NCBI GenBank assembly: GCA_023362775.1
Contig: JALMGJ010000016.1
Coordinates: 2,650,001-2,714,000 of the forward strand
Length of the DNA stretch: 64,000 nt
Direction of reading: 5' to 3'
DNA from: Charina bottae
Taxonomy: Eukaryota; Chordata; Lepidosauria; Squamata; Charinaidae
This document shows positions 1 through 12,062 of the stretch, piece by piece. A program made the position numbers and the translations under genes. The notes beneath the pieces are model-generated. The model saw nothing but the letters and a program-made list of their open reading frames with translations, did not search any database and was not told the origin of the DNA. Each line of letters begins with the position of its first letter. Positions within the stretch are counted from its first letter, which is position 1.

Positions 1-214
1 GGCAAAATTACTATATGCACAAAGATGGAAAGATTTGGCATTACCCACCATTGAGGAATGGTTGGTGAAATTGACAGAACTTGCTGAGATGTACAAACTG
101 ACTTCTTTGATTAGAGAGAGGTCATTATTGACATCCGTCAATGACTGGAAACCCATTATGGACTTTTTCCATAAGAAAGAAACTGATTTTGTGACTTATG
201 GTTTTGATGATTAG
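1..214 (+). pseudogene. L1 ORF2 C-terminal fragment (cut by window edge)
   Basis: Positions 2-214 read open for 70 codons to a TAG. The peptide matches the C-terminal tail of L1 ORF2 protein (AQRWKD, EEWLVKLTELAEM, RERS, NDWKPIMDF). The same tail occurs in the two other L1 copies of this window, at 8.5-10.2 kb and 44.6-45.8 kb. In intact L1, ORF2 encodes the endonuclease/reverse transcriptase used in target-primed retrotransposition; only the last part is inside the window. The following 200 bases are probably its AT-rich 3' UTR, but no clear poly(A) end was found. Confidence 0.8.
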
Positions 215-639
215 AAATAATAGGTTATACTGTACAAAGAAGGGAATTATGATGAAAACTAGAGAGAGAGGTTTGATTAGAATTGTATGTATAACTGCTG
301 AGAGTAAGATTGGGAGACACTTCTTGATTCACACAATTCCAATAGTATATTGATAATTGGATTCCAGTTGTTCATACATATATAAAAATGCCTACTTATT
401 CATTAATATAATGCTCCAGGACTCAAATGATGGATACTGAAATACATACAGTTATTAATGTTACCAACAACACAGTCAGAATAAGTGAGCATTATGATGC
501 CTTTAACACATTGTAAAATGCCTTTTCAATATGTATTAATCACTTACCATATATGATAAATATGCCTCTAACTTTCACATTTCCAGCATAAGTAGGAGTA
601 TTATATATGGGCTATTAAAATCTGGACAGTTATTTATTT
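215..639. other. AT-rich stretch after the L1 fragment
   Basis: Probably part L1 3' UTR and part single-copy DNA. I see no open frame, RNA gene or clear repeat boundary. Confidence 0.5.
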
Positions 640-866
640 ATTTAGGTCCCTTTGAGTCAGTGTTGACTCCTGGTGACTGCCAGAACAAGTCCCTGCAGTT
701 TTATTGGCAAGATTTTGGAAGTGGTTTGCCACTGACTCCTTTCCAGGGCTGAGAGAAAGTGACTGGCCCAAGGTCACCCAGCTGGCTTTGTGCCTAAGGC
801 TGGACTAGAACTCCTGGTCTCCCAGTTTCTAGCCTGATGCCTTAACCACTACACCTAAGTGGCACC
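640..866 (-). mobile_element. tRNA-derived, MIR/CORE-like SINE
   Basis: Read on the minus strand this begins with a tRNA-like promoter: a box A-like GTGTAGTGGTTAAGGC and a box B-like GAGTTCTAGTCC. A central part with CTTGGGCCAGTCAC resembles the MIR/CORE domain. The tail resembles the 3' end of BovB (a GAGTC...ACTC motif) and ends in AAATAAATA. Further copies lie at 15.15 kb, 16.07 kb and 41.3 kb. A BovB-like tail would let BovB reverse transcriptase mobilise it; that is inference from family knowledge. Confidence 0.8.
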
Positions 867-1198
867 TATTAGATGGCAGCAAAAACACAGCAAAACATCT
901 AGTTTGTTTGTTTTAAAAGATTTATATGGCTGCCCATCTTGTGAAACACAACTCTGGGCTACTAACAACAGTAATAATAATTTAAAAAAAACACAACAAG
1001 AAAATAATGCAAGGAACAGAAAAACCAGGTGCCTAATCCAACAATGACAGCCATCCAGTTCTTACTGCCATCTAGTGGTTGTGCAGATTAATGCAGCCCG
1101 GATATGGGAGCTGTGCTTTTCTAATATATGTTGATACTGTATACTGTTGCTAGGCTGTAGTACTCTCTCTATTAGATTCCATAAAGGCTTCCTTTAAG

Positions 1199-1434
1199 CA
1201 GGGTTTCCCAAACTGTGAGGTGTACCTCTCTTGGGGAGGTGCAGACAGTCCAGGGGAGGTGCAAAGACCCTTTTAGTTTTACATGGTTACAATAAACCCA
1301 CCTTTCCCAAAGTTTCATTGTATTGTTTTCGTTGATCATTTGTATTCGTTTTGGTGTTTGGATTTTTAGGGGAGGTGTGTACATTAAGATAATACTAAAG
1401 GGAGGGGTGATGGCAAACAGTGTAGGAACCCCTG
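1199..1434. mobile_element. hAT-type miniature element
   Basis: The ends are imperfect terminal inverted repeats, CAGGGTTTCCCAAACT at the left and the complement of CAGGGGTTCCTACACT at the right, with the CAGGG start common in hAT transposons. Flanks CTTTAAG and CTTTAATG look like an 8-bp target duplication with one base lost. There is no transposase; at 236 bp it is non-autonomous. Confidence 0.7.
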
Positions 1435-2170
1435 CTTTAATGGATACAACCAGAGTTTATCTAATCAATAACTTTCACAGCTATTGAGTTCTCCATATGC
1501 AAACACTGTGAGGTGCTGTAATTCAAGAAAAAAAAATTCCTGAATTAATCATACCAGTTCAGGCTTTCTTTGAAGTCCTACTTATCTGTTAGGAACAATG
1601 TAGTCTGTAGTCATCTTTGGGACTTGGGCAGCGTTCTCTGTTCTACTTAGTTTATAATGGATGCACCATCCCAATTCCCCAAATGCTTTCCTTCATGGTG
1701 CAAAAGAGAGGACGGCTCACCTGGTGTCCTACTTTCCATCTCTATTCAGTTACCATTGAAAAGATAAAGCTGGAATAACCAAATGCCACTCCCTTTGGGA
1801 TGTCCATGCTAATTACCCACAGTATTGTTTCCAGTGGCTCTGGAAAGCTCTCTGCCTTTTTATTTAGAGAGATATAGAAAAAGTGTAAATTGGAGCCTGC
1901 TGTTCATGTCTTTCTCTCCTGCTGCTTTTGCTTGGCTTTTGCCTTGTTTTGCCACCTGTTTTTGATGTTTGCCAATGTTTAATGAATAAACATCAAGCTA
2001 TATTTTGGTCGCTGAACTGAGTGGTGTGTGTGCTTGCTCTGATCTGGATATAAGGAATGACTGGACGTGTGCTGGGTGCAAGCTAAACTGGAAACTATCC
2101 ATAGTAATTTTCCAACCGTTTAGGCCATATAGCATATAGCATATTCCTAATTCATATTCATATAAAAAAG
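1435..2170. other. No gene recognised
   Basis: No convincing coding frame or repeat family recognised in this stretch. Short open frames here have no recognisable motif. Confidence 0.4.
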
Positions 2171-2171
2171 C

Positions 2172-2209
<38 letters not shown>

Positions 2210-2210
2210 T
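2171..2210. repeat. (TAA)n microsatellite
   Basis: An almost uninterrupted run of about 13 AAT/TAA units. Confidence 0.95.
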
Positions 2211-2440
2211 TAAAGCAATCCAATACCATAGCAACGGTTCTTTGTCTTTTCCTTTGCCAAATGAAGAAGCACTGTATTCTGCTAGAGAGTTAGGCAAGAT
2301 TCTTCCAGAATTGAGACAAAGAAACTTCTCTAGTGAGATGTTCAGAGCAGCCAGGATGGGAAGAAAGAGTTATATCAAGGGGCGGTATTTATTTTATCAT
2401 TCACGACACCAGTTTTGTATACTGACCACCATTTGCACTT

Positions 2441-2518
2441 ATAATCTTATAAGTCCCTCTTTTGGGGGGAGATGGGCGGTGGCAAAATTTGAAAAACTAA
2501 AATAAATAAATAAATAAT
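2441..2518 (+). mobile_element. L2-type LINE 3' tail fragment
   Basis: Contains the degenerate GTCCC...GGGGGAGATGGGCGGT tail motif followed by AAATAAATAAATAAAT. The same tail closes the better L2-like copies at 36.5, 52.6 and 57.6 kb. No coding part remains. Confidence 0.65.
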
Positions 2519-2741
2519 GAATACTGATTGATAATTCTGGAGTGAGGTGGCAAATATGTAAATTGTTACTAAGGAGAAGGAGAAACATTCCAATAATTTA
2601 TCAAGGGCAGGGCATTAGCAGTGTCAGGAGCACTGCACCTCAGAAATCCCCACAGGTCAATGTCCTTTGTGATGTCTTCCCCTGGGATTTAAGTGAAACA
2701 TGACAGCAAGCCAAGCAACGGTTGCAGACCGTTGGATAGAT

Positions 2742-2969
2742 CAGGGGTGGGCAACGCCAGGCCCGTGGGGCTCCCGCCCGCAAACCGCGCCCCTTCCACG
2801 CAATTGGTTCCCGCCCGCAAACCCCGCCCCCAGTCCTTGTGATTGGCTCCCACCCGCAAACTCCGGCCTCCAGTCCGCAGAAATCCCAGAAACCCCGCCC
2901 TCCACCCCCCTGGTCCCCGGTTATAAATATCCAAATGGCCCTTGGCATAAAAAAGGTTCCCCACCCCTG
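2742..2969. mobile_element. hAT-type miniature element with internal GC-rich tandem units
   Basis: Termini are CAGGGGTGGG and its complement CCCACCCCTG, flanked by a perfect 8-bp target duplication GGATAGAT (2734-2741 and 2970-2977). The interior holds three to four related units of roughly 35-40 bp built around ATTGGCTCCC..CCGCAAACCCCGCC. It has no transposase. Open frames across it are by-products of low stop-codon density in GC-rich DNA. Related internal units occur at 18.56-18.69 kb. Confidence 0.9.
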
Positions 2970-2977
2970 GGATAGAT

Positions 2978-5579
2978 GATTGTATAATGAAAGACAGAAC
3001 AGTTGTGCATACACACACACATACACACCACAATCCTGGTTAATTCATGACTAAGTTCTAAAATCTCTCATACACAAACACAACCCTAGTTGATTCATAA
3101 CTATGTAATTGTAAAAGCTTCACACTTCACTCATTAGAATAGGAACAAGACAAAGCCACACAGCAGTTTTTTACCAGGAACTAAGGGTAACTTGAAAACT
3201 CGGCCCCAAAATCCCTAGATTTGTGTTCAGTATGCATCTACTATAGGTTCATACACACAAGTTCTAAGACCATCAGGGAACTGAATAGCTTCATACATTG
3301 GGCAAAGTTAGTTGTCCTTAGTGTTCTGCTATCAATGGAGTTTCACCAAAAAATGGCATAACTCTGAATGGAATATTTAATTTTCCAAATTAAAAGCAAC
3401 TAGCAGTTTCTTTGACTCACCCAAACTTTCAGACAAACATTGGGCTCTTGCTGTTTTAACGTTTAGCAACTTAACCAAAGCATAAAATATGCCATGTCCC
3501 ATGGAGGAATTTTATTCTTGATGATGCATATTTAGTGTCTGCAACTTTTAATTATTTAATGTCTTTAACAGTTTATTTGCCTTAAATTATACACCACTTG
3601 GGGGATATTGCTTGTAGGTGGCCATAGAATCATAATAAATCATTTTTAAAAAATCAAATCAGATTCAAGATTCAAATAACTCTCTCCTGTACTTTGCCTG
3701 TAATTCAACAAGTAGATTAATTGATGCCTACAGCTCATGATTATGCATTCCATCTTAGTAAGACTAATTCTGAAAATTAGTAAATAATGGCATGTTTCCT
3801 ATAGACTTCAGTGCATTGTATGAGCAGTTGACAAGGTGATAAAGTATATTAGTTTAAGAATAAAAATATTATCTTCATATATTTTCAATCTTCAGGTTAT
3901 TATCTCCATATGCTTGGTGAGTGGAGTAATCAGTTTCATTAGGAACCTTCGAGAAGCAGTGTGTGTAGCAGCCAAATTAGGTGGCATCATCCTGAATGTG
4001 CAGTCAAGGCCAAAACGGAGATCATCAAGTCCATCCATTTTAATCAGCAATACACCAGGGCAACACAGTTTGAGCTCAGCTGTTAAACTGTTAATTAACT
4101 CACTGCTGAGGAAGAGGCAATCAGTTTGAGAAAACACAGGCTTCTGTCAATTGACTCACTCTAGAAATGCATGGCCTACTTACTCTGCTGGTGACGGGAA
4201 CTGTGGTTTGCTGTTGTGTTAACTCAGTGTTACTCAGCAGGAACTGCTGCTTAGCTGCTCACTTTCTCTCATTTTAGCTGGGGAGGTGCAAACCCATGAC
4301 ATTCTAGCTACTGCTGCCTTGCGACTCCCAGCAGGTCCTCAGAGCTGAAGCATCTCAGCTTGGTACATACGAAATGGCACCCCACATTGCACTCATATAG
4401 ACAAAAGAGTTTGATAAGATATGGACCATACACACCACCCAAGGCTCTGTGCAAAGCCCAATGCCCGGGTAGAAGGGGGCAATTTGGCAACTTTATAAGT
4501 GTGCCTTCTTCCTTCTTTTGGTCATATAAACTGCAGAAGTTGCAGAAGTGGTCTAAGAAAGCAACTCCTATGGTCAAAAACCCTGCACAGATTCCTATGA
4601 AATTTGGCACTCCCAAGCCTCTAACATTCCTGCAACATTCATCCTATGCTGATAAAAACAAAGAAATAAACACACAAACAAACAAATCACACAGTACATG
4701 CTATTAGGTGTTTTGTTTTCCTATATGCATGTTAACGGAAAGATACAACTCCAGTTTTGATTCACATTCCACAATCAGGAATGATTCAAAATAAGGTACC
4801 CGAACTGATATCCATGGGATTTGGCTACATCCAGAGCCAAGGTTCTGAACATAAAATGGTTGCAGTGGTCTTCTCATAGGCCTTATATGTATAAAAATGA
4901 ATTTTTATATTACTATATATTTGCTATACATAGCCAAGGAGAAAAGGATTAAACCTCCCCTTTTTTGTGTTCTGAGAATCAAATCTACAATAGGCCTCTT
5001 TGACTGTATTTCAGTTATTTAAAATTCATAACTGCTTGCTTCACAATAAAAACAAATAGCATGTAACTAGTCTCTGAGGTTATGTGCATGGGGAGAGCTA
5101 GGAATTTTGTAGAAGCAAAATATGAATATGAGGAGAAACTTGAATGACTTATAGCAATTCTCTTCCCCTTTAGAAATTAAGTCTGGCTCAAATAGTTTCA
5201 TTTAGGACCAAAATAGGTCTTACATAATCTGTTCCTCTTGAAAGACTATCAAACAATTAAAGTGTCCCAAACAAATTATTCAATTAATATATGGTTGCCC
5301 TTATAATTAATTATTAGATTGCTTTACCAATCAGATTATTTCTATAATCAGTTTCCTTTTATTACATATTCCCATCTTCATTATATAATTATTTCCTCCC
5401 ACTTTGCTGGCTAAAAATAAAAATTAATTCAAATTCATATAACTACTGAGGTCATGTAAGGGGATTCGGGGAGTAAACATTGGGCCAAAACCATTTAAAG
5501 TGGGATATTATATTGACATTGTTTTGATTTGTATTACCAAACTTGAAACTGATTTCAGATACATTTATCAGTTAACACT
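2978..5579. other. Gene-free stretch, no assigned features
   Basis: A short CA-rich tract near 3010-3030. Otherwise AT-rich sequence with scattered short open frames that show no recognisable protein motif. Confidence 0.4.
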
Positions 5580-5720
5580 TTTATTTATTTTATTTATTAT
5601 TTATTTATTTGATTTATCACCGCCCAACTCCCCCAAGAGGGACTCTGGGAGGTTTACAATCAAACATAATTAACTATAATACAAATATAAATAAAGTTAA
5701 ATAAACATTAAAATAACAAT
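5580..5720 (-). mobile_element. L2-type LINE 3' tail fragment
   Basis: On the plus strand a (TTTA)n tract is followed by TCACCGCCCAACTCCCCCAAGA and GACTCTGGGAGG, the reverse complement of the L2-like tail seen elsewhere. Coding sequence is absent. Confidence 0.7.
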
Positions 5721-6252
5721 TCATGAATATAATAAATATAATAAAATTATATTATAAGACTATATAAATTATATAATAACACTTTTATCATAAACCTCAA
5801 CTTAAAGAATGACTAGGTCTATTCAAACATGTTAGTACTGCATAGATATGAAGTACCGTGGAATTTATTTGCTTCCTTCCTAAGATTAATTTTTCATGTA
5901 AACTATAGTCCACTAAGGAGTGCAGTTAAAGATATAAATAATTCAGACAAATCAAATCTATTCTATCTTGGAAGGCTAGCTAATTTAGAAAAAATATAAT
6001 TCCTACATTTCTGAACTTTGTTTCTCTTTCTTTTTAAATAACATTTTAATACCTGTATCTATGACAACCTTGAAGAAGTGGCTTAATATTTTGTTTGCCA
6101 AACTTCTGACTATGGAATAATAAGAAAGCTAGAACCTCTGTTAGTAACTTGCTGAAAAGACAAAACAAAAATCAGATCCACTCCTTATTAATTGCAGTGT
6201 AAATGTAGAACAATTTAAATGCAGTTGGAAAATTACTCAAGAGTAAATACTG

Positions 6253-6952
6253 TTATAAAAGAGAAGCGTGTATAAAATATACAGATGAAATATAGTCCCC
6301 AAAGTCCTGAGAACTAAATTGCCTGCAACAGACCATTAATGAAATATCATCCTCTGCTAAAAGTTTTGTCCTCTTATCTGAAATGGTAGTAAAATCTAGT
6401 GTGAAGGAGATGAAATGCTGTTTCAAAATATCCCAAGGAAACCTTAACACCAGGCACATTTTGAATACTTCCACAGTGGCCTCAAATCTTAACTTCTCAC
6501 CAAAATCATACTGTGGAAAGAACTAGTTGCAATGTCCTCAACATTAAAATCACTGCACAACAGCTTTGTAGAGAAAGTGAGGTCTAAAGTGTATCTGCCC
6601 ACATGCATCAGGCCCAAGATTATTTATGTCAAGCCCATGATCTGCAAACCTTCCTGAACTGTCCCTGACTTGGTCCCCAGAGGATGGAGATTGAAATCTA
6701 GTACCAATAGGGGAGGCGATCCCAGTTTGGGAAATGATGATGCTGGGCAGCAGAATAGATGGGCACCAGGAGAATCTCTAGATTGTCCCTCTGACCCAGC
6801 TTAATGTATAGACATTCACACTTTGTTACCTCAGGAGCAAAGTCCCTGATCACAAGTATGGTGTCTTTAAGGATCCTGGCTGTCTGGGCAATCGGCAAAG
6901 AAAAAACGCTGAGTCCAAGTTCCAACTCTAGTATCTTTGTTGTTCCTACCAT
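6253..6952 (-). pseudogene. Degraded L2/CR1-type LINE endonuclease region
   Basis: The minus-strand frame at 6698-6952 contains a stretch similar to the middle of the L2/CR1 apurinic-like endonuclease (CLYIKLGQRDNLEILLVPIY), where intact copies read roughly F.CL.LKLG.RD.LGILL.Y. Downstream, frames at 6590-6690 and 6253-6474 resemble in weak form the later part of the domain, with several stops and frame changes. It is an old copy and cannot encode a working enzyme. Assignment rests on one good motif, so the extent is approximate. Confidence 0.4.
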
Positions 6953-8255
6953 ACACAGAATCTTGCCAAACTAAAGGTCCCTTTTCTGAGCCTAAGGGAA
7001 AAATACCCTTGGGAATCTAGGGTGGTGCCAGACTACTCCTCTTCCTCGGCACCCCCACACTTTCCACACTAAGCAAGCTGTGACTTCTTTTATTGGCCTG
7101 GAATGCACTCTCTTCTCCCCACTCCCTGAGCTCCATCACACCACCTCCCTCCTCAGGGAGACATTCCATCACACTGGTCCTGGCATCAAAGCTGCTGAAG
7201 AACATAAAAATGGAAGAATATATCTCAGAGAGAGAAATATTCCTGCCCTCACCCAGCCCATGCCAAGTCTGCATGTTGGTCCACCATCAAATAGTAGATG
7301 TATGAGGTCTTGTTACATATTGACCTGGCAATTAACAACAGTGGCTTCAGGCCAGGAATTTCAGCAACAACTACTGGAGCCCATGTATAAGAACATCAAG
7401 CCATAAGTAGTAATTGACATCAAATTCTCTGCCATTCTTCCCCTGTAATGGCATGCTTCGCATCTCCTGCCATATCTCTCCTAATGCATTATAACTGGGA
7501 TACCCCTAATAAACCCCTCATCCAAAATGTCTAAGCCCTTAACATTCCAACAATCATTCAGTGGTTGCAATCTCACAAACATAATGTCACACCCTGTTGT
7601 TAACAATTTGGCAATGCAACTAATAGGAATAAGGGAAGAGCTGCTCCTCATGAGTGCAGGCGGCAGAGTTGCTTTTCCTGGTTCCTTTAATTTCAGCACG
7701 AAAAATAAATGTGTGGTGAGGAGCTGGGTTATAGTGGCAGACATGTGAGTAAATGCTTCTCTGTGGCTTTGGTGCTACGGCACAGGGAGACATTCTAAAC
7801 ACATGTCCAGAGGTCTACTGGAAGAAAGGCAAATTTCAGATTTTAAGGGATTGAAAATAAAACCATCAACACTGTAATGGCCTTATAGATATCTTTGGCC
7901 CATCTGCATCTGGAGTAGTGTGTACAGTTCTGTTCATACCATATTAAAAAAAAAAAGAATTTGGTTGGAAATAGTGCAAATGAGAACAACCAAAATTATC
8001 AGGGACTCAAACACATTTGTTACAAGAAAAAGGTAGAAGGTTTAGGATGCTTTAGCTTAGGAAATAGGTGACAGAGAGGAGATATGGTTGAAGTATATAA
8101 AATCAGGCATGTCATGAAGAAAGTAGACAGGGATAGCAGACCAGGGTTATCCAGACAGGAAGGAGACAAAAGATGTACTTTTTCATTCAGAATGTAATTA
8201 ACCTCTGGAGTTCATTACTGCAAGACATGTTGATGGCCATGAGCTTGAATAGTTT
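6953..8255. other. No gene recognised
   Basis: Several open frames of 60-108 codons on both strands, none with a motif I can name. Part of it could be the upstream portion of the LINE relic at 6.3-6.95 kb, but I could not support this. Confidence 0.3.
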
Positions 8256-8589
8256 TTTACATATAATTTTTATTAAAGAGATTTTTAAAAGAATAAAAAC
8301 AATGCAATTTTTGAAAGAAAAAAGTAAGGAAAGAAAAGTAATAAATAAGTGAAAAAAGTACAAAGAAAGAAATAGAAAAGAAAAGAAAATGTTATAAAGA
8401 AGCGGCTTCTGGTCTTCTTAACAGCAGTTACAAGTATATTTATATTTTACCCTCTCTCTCTAAGGTTACAACATAATTTCCTTCTTTCTATAGTCTACTC
8501 TTTCTAATCATCAAGCCCATAAATCACAAGTACATTTTTTCTTTTTTCAGCAAAAAGTCCATAAGGGGTTTCCAGTCACTAATAAATGT

Positions 8590-9811
8590 CATCATCATTG
8601 GCGATCACTCGTAGCCGAGTAAGATTGTCTTCCAAAGGTAAAATTTTAACGGTGGATCCGTAAGTGGCTATAAAGGCCAATTCTGGATCCGCACAACCTC
8701 CCACAGTGAGGGCATAGGTTTCCGGGTGGGAGACGGTCATGATGAGGGTTTGCCTGACGTGCCTTCCTTTTAGCTCTTTTCTCCTTTTCGCCCTGTACTC
8801 GTGCTTCTTCAAAGTCCATAGCGCCATTAATAAAGGATGACCTCCAATTGAAACGCTCATGAGTTAGGGCTTCCCAGTTCTCAGTGCTGATATTACATGT
8901 CCTGATCCTCAAACACTCTACGCTTCATTCGGGAGAAAGCTACACTCGCAGAGCTCAGGCGATGCTGAATTTCAGCGTCAATGTCGGCTTTTGTAGATAG
9001 ATGGCTGCCGAGATAAGAAAAGTGGTCGACATTTTCTAGTGACACACCTTTAAGCTGGATTGATGGTGCTGCGGAGGGATTGGTTCGAACTTGCTGGTAA
9101 AGCACTTTGGTTTTTTTAATGTTAACCGAGAGGCCAAGCTTTTCATATGCTTCTGCAAAGATGTTTAGGATAGTTTGAAGATCTTCCTCAGAGTGTGCAC
9201 AGACTACGTTATCATCAGCATATTGAAGTTCTATAACAGAAGTTGCAATTACCTTGTTTTTTGCTTTCAGCCTACTAAGATTAAAAAGCTTTCCATCTGT
9301 TCGATATATAATTTCTACACCAGTAGGAAGTTTCTCTTCAACAAGGTGTATAATCATAGCGATGAAGATAGCTAATAAGGTTGGAGCAATAACACATCCC
9401 TGTTTAACGCCGGATTCCACTTTAAATGGATCGCTTTGAGAGCCATTGTTATTCAGGATTGTTGCCATCATGTCGTCATGGAGTAGCCGCAAGATGTTCA
9501 CAAATTTATCAGGGCATCCGATTTTCAGAAGGATGGTCCAGAGAGCAGTACGATTTACAGTATCAAAAGCTTTAGTCAGATCAATAAACGCCATGTACAG
9601 AGGGCGGTTTTGCTCCTTGCATTTTTCTTGAAGCTGTCGTGCAGTGAAGATCATATCCACTGTTCCCCTGGAAGGGCGGAAGCCATTTTGCGTTTCAGGG
9701 AGGATGTCTTCTGATACAGATAGGAGATGGTTTGCGATGATCTTTGCCAGGATTTTGCCTGCTGTGGCTAGAAGGGAGATGCCTCGATAGTTTCCACAGT
9801 CTAATAATGTA

Positions 9812-9857
<46 letters not shown>
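8590..9857 (-). mobile_element. Non-LTR retrotransposon with C-terminal C2H2 finger, internally deleted
   Basis: Flanked by a perfect 12-bp target duplication ACTAATAAATGT (8578-8589 and 9858-9869) inside an L1 copy. On the minus strand it encodes reverse transcriptase sequence: NYRGISLL near 9770, NGFRPSRGT near 9680, FIDLTKAFDTVNR, GVKQGC and QYADD near 9210. Thumb-like sequence follows. Near 8900 the frame jumps to a C-terminal tail ending in a C2H2 zinc finger (CPHCGRLCGSRIGLYSHLRIH, positions about 8648-8710). The part expected between thumb and tail, over 100 residues in related elements, is missing. The upstream end is truncated and abuts an (AT)n tract. I recognise the protein type (common in invertebrates and fish) but cannot assign its clade. 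Confidence 0.85.
9815..9857. repeat. (AT)n microsatellite
   Basis: About 20 TA units between the truncated 5' end of the inserted LINE and its target duplication. Confidence 0.95.
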
Positions 9858-9858
<1 letters not shown>

Positions 9859-10170
9859 CTAATAAATGTACAGTAGTTATTGTCCTTTCTCTAATCATAC
9901 AAGCCAATTCTGCCATCTCTGCTAATTCTGTCATCTTCACCAGCCATTCCTCCATTGTGGGTATTTCAGAGTCTTTCCATTTTTGTGCATCTAATAATCT
10001 CGCAGCAATTATCATATATAAAATCAATCTTCCATAACTCTTTTCTAATCGGCTATCCATTAGTCCCAACAAGAAGAGTTCTGGTTTCAATTTAATATTA
10101 ATCTTTTTAAAAAATTGTATCACTGTATGTATTTGAACCCAAAATTTTCTGGAAAGTTTGAATAGTTTTA

Positions 10171-11189
10171 AAAGAGGATTGATAAATTGCAGAAAGGCTA
10201 TCAATTTTGGGGGGAGCATGCCTCCAAATACCAGTTGAGGGAAACAATGGTGGGAGAGGGATATGTCTGTATCTTGTCCTTGCAAGCACCCCAGAGACCA
10301 TTGTGGGAAACAAAATGCTGGACAAAGATGAGCCTTGAACTGAGCCAGCAGGACCATTTTTACATTATCAGTTGTCACTAATTTTGTATAAAATGAAAAT
10401 GAAATGTTGTGACCTAATCCCAAGCAATGCATTTGAAACATTTCAGCACAATAACTACTTTGTGTAGTTTTGCCCCTGTGGAATTCAGAAATGGAAAGCA
10501 AAGACCTTTGCAATATCTGATCCAGGTGAACAAGGTGCTTAAGTCTGTTCACTCACTCCTAATTAATTTTCTGTATTTCAAAGTCACAAATGTATTCTGA
10601 ATGTTCTGCATTTCCCTAGGGAAGTAAGTGATCCTCCACACCTGGAAGACATACTACATTGTTGTTCATAAATCATTCCCACGTCAAAAGAAGTAGCAGA
10701 TGAGGAGGAGGAGGGCAATGACAAGTTGCCATTGCATTTGGAAGAACGGCACAACATAATAACACCTCTATTTTATGTAATGAAAAATCTAGTACGGCAT
10801 GTGGCGAGAAAGCAATTATCCTCCGTGTTAGCACAATATGGGTGGTTTGTGATTGATTGATAGGTCAGTGACTTAAAGGAAATGTGAGTTATGTTTGATG
10901 TCAGTCAGTTTTGACAGATTCCCCACTTACTATAGCCATACATATCATTACTTTATAACATGCACTTTGAAAGTTTAAGGTCTTCAAAAACAAGCCGCAG
11001 ACTTTAGGAAATTAACAGAAGCAGAGCAACATCTGGGTTAACAAGGCAGAGAATAAACTCCGATTCCCATCCAGATCTGACTTGCACCATTTCCATCACT
11101 CTAAGCAGCATTCAACACGTGAGTCATGCATTGTAGCCTGCCAGGTTTCGACATCTTTTTCAGTCCTAGTCTGGCTAGTAAAACAGAAA
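10171..11189. other. No gene recognised
   Basis: A minus-strand open frame continues from the L1 peptide up to 10552, but beyond about 10170 it no longer resembles L1. Nothing else supported. Confidence 0.4.
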
Positions 11190-11194
11190 ATTGA

Positions 11195-11765
11195 GGGCTG
11201 TTGACAAAATAAATCTAGCAAACAAAATAGAGGTTGCACCCTTTTCCTCCCTGTCTTTTAGAAGTAACCAGGGTCAAACCCAGCTCCTCTTGTTCCATAA
11301 TCCTATCAGAACCAAATTGACCCTCCCTGCCCCAGACAAAGCCCCCCTGCCATCCCATCTAGACCAAAGAACAGAAGCCTCCTCACCAGCTCAGAGCACA
11401 GTCCAAGGGCAGCCCTAACAAGGCAATAGCAGCATAGAGAAACCCCAACATTCCATCCTCAATCAGCCTGATGACCTCAACCTTCCATCTCCTGAACAAT
11501 GGGCTTCCCCAGCTCTGCTGCTGCTCCTGAAAGGGCAATTTTGCCTAACAATAGAATTAACCCCTGGTACAAGGTCAAGAACCTGCCTAGCTTCTCCATA
11601 AATTACCAGCAAATAAAATCCCTAGATTTTCCCACCTTGTAGCCCTCAACTTCTATAAAAAAAATTGTTTTCCCATTGTTTGAGGTCCCTCCCAATGATT
11701 GGTGCAATAAACATGGTTCTTCTCCTCTGTTGTGCTCTGTACTTCTGAATTTTCCATGACACTAA
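11195..11765 (+). other. LTR-like segment, uncertain
   Basis: A C-rich stretch leads into a TATA-like CTATAAAAA at about 11650, a CCAATGATTGG-like box at about 11694 and AATAAA at 11707, followed by a T/G/C-rich tail. This order is seen in LTRs (U3-R-U5). I could not find paired TG...CA ends with a target duplication, so a host polyadenylation region or chance remains possible. Confidence 0.3.
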
Positions 11766-11819
11766 ATGACAGGTAGACAATATTCATGATGGGAGAATTG
11801 GATCTGGTAGAGTTTCAAT

Positions 11820-12062
11820 CGCTACAGCAGATATAGCAACACCTAGACAACCTTTTATGATCCTCCCCACCTCCAAAGCTAAGCAGGGTTATATTGAGCT
11901 ATTACTTGGAAAGGAGACCTTCAAGAAGTCTCAAGGTTATCGGTTGGATTGGGAAGTTGAAAAAAGCATCCTGGAAGAAGGAAGTGGCAAAGCACTTCTG
12001 TATTGCTGTCAAGAAAATGATGGATATTTAGTCACCAGGAATTGAACTTAAACCAACTAAGC
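11820..12062 (+). mobile_element. 5S rRNA-derived SINE
   Basis: The segment AAGCTAAGCAGGGT ... TACTTGGA..GGAGACC corresponds to the internal promoter region of 5S rRNA (boxes A and C), preceded by a decayed 5S start. It continues into a body GAAGTGGCAAAGCACTTCTG and CAAGAAAATGATGG, then AGTCACCAGGAATTGA, which resembles a BovB-type tail. It is a SINE, not a functional 5S gene: the 5' stem is broken and no clean terminator follows. Other copies lie at 22.83 kb and 29.8 kb. Confidence 0.8.

Larger units (their letters stand above)
8256..10170 (-). mobile_element. 5'-truncated L1 copy, split by another LINE
   Basis: The L1 ORF2 C-terminal peptide reads on the minus strand from about 10170 down to 9870 (KFWVQIHTVIQFF, ELFLLGLMDSRL, AQKWKD, EEWLVKMTELAEM). 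It resumes at 8577 with ISDWKPLMDFLLKK and ends at a stop near 8517. The two halves join naturally if 8590-9857 and one 12-bp duplicate are removed. AT-rich sequence from 8516 to about 8256 is the likely 3' UTR. The copy also carries a frameshift at the interruption, so it was already inactive or decayed afterwards. Confidence 0.8.

Noticed and set aside
2640..3033. Minus-strand frames of 114 and 128 codons with repeated G/R/A motifs
   Set aside because: They translate the tandem GC-rich units of the hAT miniature element.
3590..3660. Possible L2 tail (CACCACTTGGGGGATATTGC)
   Set aside because: Too short and diverged to support.
7481..7802. Minus-strand frames that might be the upstream part of the LINE endonuclease
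   Set aside because: Similarity too weak to separate from chance by eye.
11860..11935. 5S rRNA gene
   Set aside because: Only the internal promoter region matches; the ends are decayed and it continues into a SINE body.
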